NCBI RefSeq assembly: GCF_008831285.2
Contig: NC_045143.1
Span: forward strand, 2,923,503-2,987,502
From: Nymphaea colorata
Lineage: Eukaryota; Streptophyta; Magnoliopsida; Nymphaeales; Nymphaeaceae
Direction of reading: 5' to 3'
Length of the DNA: 64,000 nt
The notes under the pieces: generated by a model
Database searches by the model: none
What the model saw: the letters and a program-made list of their open reading frames with translations, nothing else
Told to the model about the DNA's origin: nothing
Program-made: the position numbers and the translations under genes
Shown: positions 47,855 to 58,379 of the stretch, one piece after another
Layout: each line of letters opens with the position of its first letter
Position numbering within the stretch: the first letter of the stretch is position 1

Positions 47855-48590
47855 GAACCACCACTATAAAAAGGTAGAAGAAAGGATAACTCGGTTTGGA
47901 GGTAATCGTCCAGTTGGATAACTAGAGAGAGAGAGAGAGAAAGGCCATTCACTCTAAGTAGGACTGCATAAAGAAAACATGATATTTAACTTGGTTTTCC
48001 ACTGGATATAGTGTTTGATTTGGTATTTGTACTCTTTGTTTGCAATAATCTTTAGGCATATCTTTGATTTTTTTTTTACAACTTCGGGTCTACGAATTTT
48101 TTGCTGATAGCGGCACAATTATTACTTTTGTTGGTTTTTTTACTTTTATAGATATCATTTTCGTACAGGTTGCAATATTATCATCGACAATAATATTTCT
48201 TTTGTTGAGCAAAAATGGTCTGCGTAACATCAATATTGTTAGATTTGATATTTATACTCTCACTTTACAATAAGGTCAAGAAACTTGATTTTTTGTAAAT
48301 TCAGGTGGATGATCACGCCAGTTGATAACAATGTTATTATCATTTTTATTAGATCCTTGCTTTTATAAATGTCGTTCTCTTATAAGTCACCACATTATCC
48401 TTAACGATAATAACGTTTCTTTTATTGAGAAAATTTTTTTTATAACGCTAAAGCATTTGCATAACACTCTCCATTTTCATCTCTAAGACATACTTGAAAA
48501 ATCCAAGAGATCATATTTGATATTTTAAATTTCAAATATGGATATTTAATTACTAACAATGATTTAAAATTGATGATCTCCCTCCTTGGA
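47855..48590 (-). repeat. H-family repeat, copy H5 (inverted relative to H4)
   Basis: Reverse complement of 42,300-43,115 from CTATAAAAAGGTAGAAGAAAG to ACTAACAATGATTTAAAATT. Confidence 0.85.
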
Positions 48591-48669
48591 CGCACAATCT
48601 TGATGTTAGAAATGAAGAACAGCTACGTTCTTATGAAAAAAACCCTTAAAAAGGAGACGTCGGGCCCCT

Positions 48670-48845
48670 TTTTTTGAAATAACACCGTATCGTACGATAC
48701 GGGCCCTGTATCGTACGGTACATGCATTATAGGGATGGTACACCCTCATTTACGATACGGAGGGTGTATCGTATCGTAAATCACAAATGATACGATATGT
48801 ATCGTACGATACGGCTCTATATCGTATGATACATACAATACTGCG
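48670..48845. repeat. Cluster of ATCGTACGAT palindromes
   Basis: CGTATCGTACGATACGGGCC, TGTATCGTACGGTACATGC, TTTACGATACGGAGGGTGTATCGTATCGTAAA, TGTATCGTACGATACGGC and TATATCGTATGATACATAC follow within about 160 bp. The two halves are themselves partly inverted around GGGTGTATC/ACACCC. Confidence 0.85.
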
Positions 48846-50042
48846 TGAAACAGAGAGAGCAACAACTCTTAATAGAAACTCTCAACCGAAGTGTCTCTTC
48901 TTGGTGCGCACATGATGGTAATAACATCAATGCAACATAGTCTAGGAAGGTAGAACTAATTGCATAAACCGTTTCACCTTAAAATGCAGAGTAAATTAGT
49001 TCATCATCTACTCAATATCATCCTTGTCGGAGAGCAGCAACTAAATCTGAATTTCCATCAGCTGAAAAAGGTAAATCATAAAAAAGAAGAAGCAAGCGTT
49101 TCAAAGATCGTAAGGCGAGGTAAATAATGGGAAAGAAAAACGCAAACCAAAAGCACAGATACCCAGGGAAAAGAATTTTCATATATTCGACTAAACAAGG
49201 GTGCCAAAGGAACCTTCCAGAAGTCACAAATCCATATAAAAGTCTTCATGTATTAAAATAAACAGGAGAAACAGAGAAGAACCATTTCAGAAATCAACCT
49301 TCAAGGAGTCCACCATTTGATAACAAGAGTGTCGATTTCTATCAAAACCCACATGAGAATATTATCCCCGTGGCTACTTAAGGTATAAAAGAAGCTGAAA
49401 AAAACAGAAGAGATGCACTTGAATAGAGATGAGATAGACAATAAGAAAAGCTAAGGGTTTTGTAGGTAGCATCTCACTCCTTGAATATAATGTCTTGGTT
49501 GACGCTCGTTTTAGGGTAGATGACCGGGTGCAAAATGCTCATTAAAATTTTGGGGACAGGAATTGTTTGTAGGTGGAACACTCAATAAATGTCACGAACT
49601 TGCCTAAAAATAAATGATGATTTCTTTAAAAAAATGAACAAAAGAAAATAAATGAAACATTTTTTCCCTACAAAAGCACCTGAAAACTGTGAAGGCCACC
49701 ACGTACGCTCCCCTCCAAACGTGAACCCCTCTCTCATTTTAGCTATGTTTACAGTCAGTTAAATTTTCACAAAAGTAAATATTAGAGACTTAGGCTAGGC
49801 CCTCGTTTAAATATGTTTTAACAAAGTGCTTATTGTATGAGGAAATGTAGAAATATGAAGGCCCGCCCTCGCTTAACTATTTTTTAACAAAATGTTTCCT
49901 GTATGAGGAAATCTAGAAATATGGAGCTGGCTTTTGAATTTGCATGAAAAAACAGGTGGTTACTTGAATAGATATTTTGAGTAAAACATAAAAAAAACAG
50001 CAATCGACAACTCCTACTAGATAGCTTAAAGGACTGGTAGAA
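48846..50042. other. Intergenic with a ~65-bp tandem duplication
   Basis: GGCCCTCGTTTAAATATGTTTTAACAAAGTG and its variant occur at about 49,798 and 49,864, each followed by TGTATGAGGAAAT. No gene was recognised. Confidence 0.5.
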
Positions 50043-50204
50043 TTAGAGGTGGGCATTGGGCTGATCCTAGCTCATGACCGTAAATTGGGCTTAACCTGAC
50101 TGTGACTGTCACAACTCTGGCCCACCCACTTTAATTAGAATGAAAAAATATATATTTTAATGTAATTTAATACATAAATATACTTAATTATAACAAATTA
50201 TACA

Positions 50205-50245
<41 letters not shown>

Positions 50246-50358
50246 AAAATCATATTAAAAAGCAAGTTACTAAGTTGAGTGGGACAAAAACACAAAACCC
50301 AACGGCACCCAATTTTACGGAAATATCAGGTAACCCAACCCCGTGCCTACCTCTACTT
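50043..50358. mobile_element. hAT-like MITE
   Basis: It starts AGAGGTGGGCATTGGGC and ends CCCCGTGCCTACCTCT, which form imperfect inverted ends around an AT-rich core with (TA)n at 50,211-50,241. There is no coding capacity. The family assignment rests on the terminal motif. Confidence 0.5.
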
Positions 50359-51190
50359 TTGAATGAGAACATATCCCTTGTGATTCAATTGGAATGAAAC
50401 TTGTAATAACGCTTAAAAAACAATACTTTAACTTTCCCACAAATTTTCAAACGTAAGATATTGTGTGTAGGTATTAAAACTCGGAGGCCACTTTCATGTT
50501 CATTATTTTTATGTGCACCTGTGAGATTTTTTATGGGTGCCAGTTTAGATAATACTTTTATGTATTAAATGCATATTAGTTTTATATTTATTATTTTAAT
50601 TTCTAAATTAATTTAAAATATTTATATTATTTTTCAATTCATAAATTAAAGAAGAAATCCAGCATGTGGAGATATATGACAATTTCGACGTGCCGTATGA
50701 AGATACATGAGACATGACATACTATCACTTTGACCAAACTCTTTAGTTTGGTCTTGTTGAAATTTGGAACAAGAGCATCAAGAAAATTACGCCTTCAAGC
50801 GTAAGTTGATTTCTTTCACGGGATTGTGCAGAGCACGGACTAATATTAGTATCGAAAGTTTTTCTTTCCTACCTTCCGTTTGGTGGACATGAAATCTTCT
50901 ATTCTACGTACTCTTGCAATTTGTTCCTCTCTAATGATTTTTTTCAGTCGGTGAGTAAATTAGACGGCAGGAAAAAACAGAGCGGAAAGCAGCTCGCAGG
51001 TCAAATCATCTTTCTCCCTCTCCAAGAATTCGACAGCCACACCAAACCCGTCAACTAATTCTTCTTCCCCCTCAAGTATATTATTGCGGCCTATTGTGTT
51101 CTTCCAATTCGGCTGCTGGACGGATTATATCCATGCATCTGTCAAGAAGGAAAGGCAGTTTCTCCAGCCCTGACGGAGTATCCATGAAGC
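50359..51190. other. Intergenic upstream of the TBL pseudogene
   Basis: AT-rich. No TBL N-terminal exon (signal anchor, or the Cys-rich WRWQP region) was found here, so the 5' part of that gene seems to be missing. Confidence 0.45.
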
Positions 51191-51387
51191 ATATCCCGCT
51201 CAGGAGCAACAACCTGACCACGCGGCTCATGTTTGTGAGGGATTCGATCAATAGAAATCAATGGGAATCAATGCTTTGCTTCGTCCAACCCGTCATACCC
51301 TCCGGCAAGAGGAGCTTGACCTTAAATGGATCCCTGAACGTGTTCAGAGCAGAGGTAACGTTCACTTTTTATTGTTTATTGTTCATG

Positions 51388-52782
51388 GTGAGACCACTCA
51401 AGGATAGTTGACCTGCCCCAACTATTTTAACTTGTTTAACTTCTGGTACCCATTTGTGTACTTGCTTACGCATGTTCATGATGATTACAAGACACAAATA
51501 AAGAAGCCAACTTTCGTACAGCAGATGATTTTAAACTTCTAAACGACATGATATTTGAAATTATACATAAAAGGTGACTACCCACTTCTGTCATTTTTTA
51601 TTTTTGTTGCACAAATGAGCTTGAAGAGATTCGATTCTTTTGGCGGAAGGGATGAACCCATTATTCCTTATTCTTTCTCCCTCGCGTCTTCTTCTTCTTC
51701 TTCTTCTTCTTCTTCTCCGCAGAGAGAGAGAGAAACGTGCGTAGATGAAGAGAAAAAGAGTGACGAGGAGAAAATGGAGATGGAATTATAGGGCTTTAGA
51801 GAGAGAGAGAAAGATATATTTTATCTGAAACCCCCACCCTGAAGAGCCTATAGTTGTAACTGAAATTTGACATATGCAACTGAAATCGCACTCACAAAAC
51901 AAGGCGGAGATTGTCTCTTCGTCACGTCATACATCAACTCTCTTTTCTAATAAGTGGCTAGAGCTCGTGAATGAACTTGATTTTTATGTTATTACCATGT
52001 CATTATAGAACCCAACTTGATCAACCTGCGGATACCGCAATCCAAGGACGTAAAGCTCAGCTCCAGAGTCAAGACCAACCTGAGCATGAGTCCAGTGTGG
52101 GTTCTTAGCTCGGGTCAGATCGGTTCCAGTTACTTCTTGGACGTCCTCAACTTACCTTAGCTTCACGAAATACCATCATATCGATGTGATTTCTATGGTC
52201 CACGGATCCACCAAGTCGCTCTTTCCAATGTAAAGGACCAACCTTCAGATCCCAAATTTTGACACGTTACAACTATTGTTCTTAAAATGTTAAGAGATCT
52301 TACATACTTGACTTATTTCTTTTTGTTTTTCCTTTTGCTGTACTTTTTCATGGTTTTTTGTCATGATAAAATTTAGTGGTCGAGCTCAATTTCATCATTA
52401 GAATGTGTAATTTCCTAGTAAAACAATAATGTAAGAAGTTTTTAACATTTCATCTACCTTGTAGATGTAAGCAGGCCTATAAAAATAAATGTTGCTTTCA
52501 TAGTGTTTGTGGTGGGGATTTCTCTTTAGCTAAGGACAATTGATATCATTAAAAGCTTTTGCAATCGGGCTTCTTATTTTGTGACCAAGGTGAACTTCGA
52601 CTACCACAAAAATGTTTTCTTTCATCATGGTATTTAATGTATGTGTTCTAAAATGAGACATTCAGCACTGCATTGGAAAGAGTTTTTTTTTTTTTTACCA
52701 AATGCCCCCTACACAAATGGGTACCAATAGTTAAACAAGTTAAAATAGTTGGGGCAGGTCAACTACCCTTGAGTGGTCTCAC
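51388..52782. mobile_element. 1,395-bp element with 73-bp near-perfect TIRs in the TBL intron
   Basis: The left end GTGAGACCACTCAAGGATAG to CATTTGTGTA (51,388-51,460) and the right end (52,710-52,782, reverse complement) differ at three of 73 positions. The interior has (CTT)n and CT/GA runs at 51,680-51,830 and no transposase frame. I see no convincing target-site duplication in the flanks. High TIR identity means it is fairly recent compared with the decayed host gene. The superfamily is not clear. Confidence 0.85.
51687..51716. repeat. (CTT)n microsatellite
   Basis: About ten CTT repeats inside the TIR element. Confidence 0.95.
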
Positions 52783-54320
52783 AAATTCTTCATCAGCCAG
52801 TTAAAAGAATGAAATGGCCTCATGACGGTACTAGGAAATATAAATATCATTGTGGAAGAAATTGATAGTTGGAATAATAATATTGTCAACTCGACAAAGT
52901 GCACCCCACCTTTAATGATTTGATCGGGACATGCTATCATCCCTCACTGAACCAATTATGCTACACCCCTTAAAAGAAACACAAGCATTTTGATTTTTTT
53001 TTTTTGTTTAAGGACTCATATAGTTACTAATTTGTACCTATTTTTACTTTTGTATTGGAATTTTAATAGGGGTATGAATGATTGTGTAGCTGGAAAACAA
53101 AAAATCTTCAAGAAACGATGAATTGGTGCTGAGAATCTGGGTCCCTTGGTCATTATTCAAGCTCTAATGGATGGGTCAGACTAATTTTCAAACTAATTAA
53201 CTTACATGGGAATTAACATCTCTAACTATTGAATGATTCAATTACTTCCCTCACTGAATGCATGGTACTGTGGGCATTCAATTAGAAGAACGACCTACTT
53301 CGTAGCCATAGAGTCAATAGAGGTTGCTGTAACCGATTTAATGCAAAAAAGAATCTTCGAAACTAAGTTGCTTTGGCACTATTCAGTACATTACTGGGCA
53401 TAGCTCGTTATTATATATATGTATTATCTGATCATTATGCCGCTGATCTTGTTATCCAGGAATATAACGCAACAGTGGAGTTCTACTGGGCGCCTTTCTT
53501 GGTGGAATCCAACTCCGACGACCCAAAGATGCACAGCATATTGAATCGGATTATAATGCCTGAATCGATCGCCAAACACGCAGAAAATTGGAGGGGAGTT
53601 GACGTTTTGATCTTCAATACATATATCTGGTGGATGAACACATTCAAGATGAAAGTTCTGTAAGTTATTATTCTTTTGGATTGAAGTTCATGAGGAAGGG
53701 AATTGGTGGGGGTGACTCATATTTGTTTCCTCTTACTGATCTCATTCTCGCCGGAAACGGCTGAAGAGGGTCGTTTGAGAATGGCTCCACGGATACGACC
53801 AGATCGATAGATCGGTGGCATATGAAAGGGTGCTGAGCCAAATCAAATAAGCTAAAAAGTGTTGGAGGCCTAAGCGCTCAATTTTTTACTCTCGATGGTT
53901 TCATAAATTTGTTTTAAAGAATGAAGCAGACTCATAAAATATTTTATTACAATGTTTTACAAAAATTCACTAACTTTAGAATAAATGGTAACGAACTGTT
54001 TTTGTCGCCAAAACATAACATATTCTTGAGAAATAATTTGCAAAGAAGCTTGGCCCGGTAGAAGGGGCTCGGCCAGCATTGCCAGCAACTTTTCCCCGTA
54101 ATAATATGCTGGATGTTGTAGGAGCATCGACTGGTTCAACCCGAATGGAATCAAGTGCGTGCTGGAAACCACGCCGATCCCGAAGAACATCTCACTCTTG
54201 GAGGTGGGAATGGACCGGCAATTCTTAGTGCTGGCGATGAACGTGACCTCTTCGATGAAGGTTCCAGTGTTCTTCGTGAACCTGACGACCCAGTCCGAGT
54301 ACCAGAAAGAACATCTATAA

Positions 54321-54491
54321 GGGCGTGTAGCACTTTCAAAGATTTAACCGGTTGCACTACTTATCACAAAAAGTGATTAAAGTGCATTGCACACGTTAGG
54401 AAATGACATGAGAGTATGTGACGTGACCCATAAGAACAAAGAGATGACCATATTTTTCACATGTAAATTTGTCATTTATTCAAAATGTAAT

Positions 54492-54526
<35 letters not shown>

Positions 54527-56085
54527 CACACACCTCATGTGAAAGCAGGTATATATATTATGTATCCCTCTAACACCGCATGTGAAAGCAGGTGCTCACA
54601 CCATTGGTCAACCAGTTCGCTTTTTAGAACAGCTAGCGATCTTGATAACCAAACCCATATAAATGGCTGTAAGATGTGATAAAAGTTTAATATGAAGAAA
54701 ATACATTTTACAATTGACAATAGATTTATAGGTGTTTGACACCTAACCGGTTCCTTTATAAACCAATTGCATTGGGTGAATCCATCTATGGTAAAACTGA
54801 TAACTCATGAAACTAAGGATCTTAGGTTGGATCCTGAAATCCTTCACTTTTTTTTTTTGCGTTGAGAAAATGTCAGATTTAAGATCAGAAAAAGGAACGT
54901 CTGATTTTAAGTTGACGGTTATTAAATCCTGAGGATTTTAGATCAAGTACAAACAAATGTCCTCTAAGCACTTAATATGTCTCCAAGAGCAACATGCAAA
55001 CATGAACAACTCGGAAGTACATAGGCTAGAAGAAAAACTGGATGAAGTAACAATTTAAATCCCCAACCAGATAAACCTATCCAACCAACCTCAACAAAGT
55101 TCACCAACACAAACCCGGTGACTACTACACATAGTAGGCCACCACATACCCCACTACGTGCTATGAACTTGGTAGAAATGGACTGGCCACCTGAGTTTCC
55201 TAGATTGATCAAGACCATCACTAGGTTTGAGCTAAGTTGAGTCTTCAGCCATTGCCAACACCATTAAGTGTTCAATTTCAATTAACATACCATTAATCTC
55301 AACTTTATTAATTTCATTGCCTAATATCGCACTTAGGCTAAACTAATTGGCATTTGAAGTTATTTTGCATCAAGTTGACTCGCATCGGTATAAGTTTGCA
55401 GGAGGATGCAATTAAGAGTGGCACACTTGATTTGACTGAACGAGTATTAAATTTGCTGTGTTTGTTCAAGTCAAGGCACCAATGCTGTAGGATCTTATTT
55501 TTAATCATAACACTCAACATGCCAGTCAGTTTGTGAACACAAAGGCAATCGAATTCCATGTATTCTGATATGGAAATTCAAAAAACATTATTGGGCTTCT
55601 CCATGTAGGTTAGGTCAAATTAATAAGAGATAAAGTGCTTCATTGTTTCTATTTTGTATACTATTTGTGTACTACATGCATGTTGTTTGTCTGATGAACA
55701 AAAACTTTTTTGTTTGACAATAAGTGAAGTCCTTTATGCAGCGCTTGGTAACCTCGGATTTGAGATCATTAGAATCTCAGATTCATGAATTTAAGGACAG
55801 ATCTAATCCCATTCAACCTCAAATCCGATGTTTTTGCCATAACTGCCTGGGAAACAAATCTCTTTTTTCACATAATAGTAAAATTGAGTCTTTTTTTCGA
55901 AAGAGATCTTAGCGAGATGAGCTTTGGAATTGAAATCTATGGTTAAGTGTCAAACACACTCTTAATGTCCGATGACGAAAGACGTGAACCAAAGGAACTA
56001 GGTGCTAGATATGTTTAAAATATCGAACCATGCATGTGTGGACGTTGGCATCCATTATACACTTGGATAGAGTTTGAGTTTAAAT
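54321..56085. other. Intergenic, no gene recognised
   Basis: It contains (AC)n(TA)n(CA)n at 54,492-54,533 and a CATGTGAAAGCAGGT repeat at 54,537 and 54,579. The rest is AT-rich with chance open frames. Confidence 0.5.
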
Positions 56086-56089
56086 TTTG

Positions 56090-57020
56090 GGCTTGGCTGG
56101 GGGAAGTGGGTTGTTGGCTGCTTTAATTTTCATTGAACTTTCTGTAATTGTTTAGGCAAATTGAACCTTTAATGGGTTCCTCGCATTGTATTGGTAATAT
56201 GCATTGTTGAAACCCATTTGAAGCTTTAATACTTTGAGAAGAGCAAACCCAAAGTAGACTTTTTTACTCAGACTGGCCGGAAGTTTGATGTGCATTCTGT
56301 GGTGTCTTGTTCTTTGATTACACCTTTGAAAGAAAACCTTTATGAGAATTCTATATGTGTTGTTTCCCTTAAAATAGAGGCTTTTCCATGTGTGAATTTC
56401 TATTCCCATAAATTGAACGTTCTCCCACTGATTTAAATCAACAATTATGAATATATGACGTAATTCTCGAATTTTTAAATAAATAATTTTAAATCCTTGT
56501 TAGTAATCGAATATCAATATTTGAAATTTAAAATATTAAATATGGTCTCTTAGATTTTTCAAGTATGTCTTGGGGATGAAAAACGAGAGTGTTATGCAAA
56601 TGATTTAGCGTTATAAAAAAAAAATCTTCTCAATAAAAAAAAACGTTATTATTTTTAAAGATAATGTGGTGACTTATAAGAGAACGACATCTATAAAAGC
56701 AAAGATGTAATAAAAATAATAATAACATTATTATCAATGAGAGTGGTCATCCACCTGAATTTGCAAAAGAAATCAAGTTTATTAACCTTATTGTAAGGGA
56801 ATGATATCTATAAAAATAAAGAAACCAATAAAAATAATAATTGCATCGCTATCAACAAAGAGATTCGGCGACCCTGAATAGTAAAAAAAATCAAAGAGAT
56901 ATCTAGAGATCATTGCAAACAGAGAGTATAAATATCAAATCAAACACTACGATGCTTAAAGCCAATGGTGGCCTTCGGTGGTGGAAAACCACGTTAAATC
57001 TCATGCTTTCATTACAAGAC
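56090..57020 (+). repeat. H-family repeat, copy H6 (longest)
   Basis: It joins the part seen at 12.35-12.95 kb (GGCTGCTTTAATTTTCATTGAA onward) to the part seen at 42.4-43.0 kb (TTTTTCAAGTATGTCTTGG to GGTGGAAAACCACGTTAAATC), so it defines the family over more than 900 bp. No coding frame of note is present. Confidence 0.85.
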
Positions 57021-57049
57021 CTCTCCCAACTTTTCTTCAAGCAGAACTC

Positions 57050-57520
57050 TACTGGGGAGTGCCCGCTGCTCCTAGCTTGCAACTTTAATTGTTTATTAAG
57101 GTCTGAATCAAACCAGAAATCTCGAGACGATCCACGGTGGCCCTAGAAGGGAAGAAAGAAAACCACAGAGAGATGGCCAATGGAGTTCTTCCTGGTTGAG
57201 AGCTTGGGTTTGTTTTGTGCTGAATGCGACACCAAAGCCCGCTGGTGGGACCTTAATAAACAATTAAAGTTGCAAGCGGGCTTTTACTGATGTTAATTGT
57301 TTATTAAGAGAGAGTATTATTGAAGCTAATGTTGACAAGGAGAAATGGGGTGTACAAGAACACTTCACTCCTTTTATCTTGTGGTCCAATCTCGAACCCT
57401 CTTTTCCTTCCCTCTTTTTCTTCTCCCCCTTTTTTCCATTTTTCTTTCTAATTCGGGCCGGGTCCATGCCTTGGAAAAAAAGACCTGACTAGAACAACAG
57501 ACAAAAAAGACCTGACTAGA
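57050..57520 (+). mobile_element. M-family end, copy M3
   Basis: CTTGCAACTTTAATTGTTTATTAAGGTC and its complement flank 57,104-57,260. Then follow GATGTTAATTGTTTATTAAGAGAGAG, the CACTCCTTTTATCTTGTGG string and ATTCGGGCCGGGTCCATG. The block is collinear, in reverse complement, with 63,480-64,000. Confidence 0.7.
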
Positions 57521-57523
57521 GAG

Positions 57524-57660
57524 AAAGAGAATACCACAAGAAGATGAATTCCTGCTCCAGAAGAAGATGGGTAAACGAAGCAGCGTGAGGCAGCAGGCGA
57601 GAGTGCAACTTCTTTCCAGGGAGAATTGACCTTGAAATCGACTTTTGAGTGGGGGAATGA
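57524..57660 (+). repeat. Inverted partner of 61,755-61,860 and 60,960-61,018
   Basis: AGAGAAAGAGAATACCA, GAATTCCTGCTC and AAACGAAGCAG match the complement of 61,755-61,860. GGGAGAATTGACC and AAATCGACTTTTGAG match the complement of 60,960-61,018. Confidence 0.75.
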
Positions 57661-57722
57661 AATTTTCGCTCCATCAATTTTTAGGAGAGAGGGAAAGATT
57701 GGAAAAAGGGAGGGCCTTTGGG

Positions 57723-58073
57723 GGAGGGAGGGAAGAGAGAGGGGGTTAGCACATCATAGTAGTGTACGTAAATCATAATAGTGTATGTAAGAAGGGGAAT
57801 AGTGACTGACACTTTTTTTTGTTTTTTCCTTTCCCTTCTTTTTCATTATATTTGTCGATCGCAATCCAAGCCAGGCAGTGTGTGGAGAAGAGAACAGAAA
57901 AAGAAGGAAAATCTCTACCACCTCGCTTGGATCGCGATTGACAATTATTAAGAAAAAGAGGGATAAGGGAAAAATGAAAAAAAGTGTCAGTCACTATTCC
58001 TCTTCTTACATACACTATTATGATTTACATACACTACTATGATGAGCTAACCCCCTCTCTCTTCCTTCCCTCC
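57723..58073. mobile_element. 351-bp foldback/MITE, ~150-bp arms
   Basis: GGAGGGAGGGAAGAGAGAGGGGGTTAGC at the left and its complement at the right end bound a nearly symmetric stem (57,723-57,875 and 57,921-58,073). It includes AGTGACTGACACTTTTTTT and GATCGCAATCCAAGC against GCTTGGATCGCGATTG. Non-coding. Confidence 0.85.
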
Positions 58074-58379
58074 ATGGGCAGGAAAAACCCTGCAGCGAAG
58101 GGAAAGAAATTCAAATATTTAAAATTTTTTCTTCCCATCAAACGTGGAAAAAAAAGACCGTTGGACGCGATTTCGGAAAAATGTTTCGGGAAAGATGTTT
58201 CCACCGAGAGATGTGGAAATATTTATCTGGTTTTTTTTTCCCTGTTAGGGCTTGCTCGAATCTTTCCTCCTCCTCCTACCATTGCCACCTCCCCTGGTCG
58301 ACTCTCTCTCCCTTGCTCAACCTCCTGCTGCCTCACCTCGTCGTCTCTCTCGCCCTCTCCCTTGCCCTTGCTGAAGAAC

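Larger units (their letters stand above)
51200..54320 (+). pseudogene. TBL: Trichome birefringence-like (TBL) xylan O-acetyltransferase-type pseudogene
   Basis: Four exon pieces are readable. E1 ~51,206-51,354 has LMFVRDSINRNQWESM to SLNVFRAE|GT. E2 53,460-53,659 has [37 protein letters not shown] and [26 protein letters not shown]3 53,767-53,850 has the remains of GSFENGST and YDQIDRSVAYERVL with a frameshift and stops. E4 54,122-54,320 has SIDWFNPNGIKC, then MNVTSSMKVPVFFVNLTTQSEYQK and a stop. E1-E2 join in phase 0 across a 2.1-kb intron. TBL proteins acetylate cell-wall polysaccharides in the Golgi; the sequence resembles the TBL3/TBL31-35 group. The nucleophile motif GDS is RDS, the TVFFMSMSPLHI segment between E3 and E4 is deleted, and the C-terminal DxxH region is lost, so the copy is dead. 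Confidence 0.85.

Noticed and set aside
53957-54357. Minus-strand open frames (MFFGIGVVSSTHLIPFG and neighbours) that look protein-like
   Set aside because: They are the complement of TBL exon 4, whose plus-strand frame gives the clear family match NPNGIKC ... MKVPVFFVNLTT.
54492-54533. Possible telomere-like or CRISPR-like repeats
   Set aside because: They are plain dinucleotide microsatellites; no spaced direct repeats or (TTTAGGG)n arrays were seen anywhere in the window.
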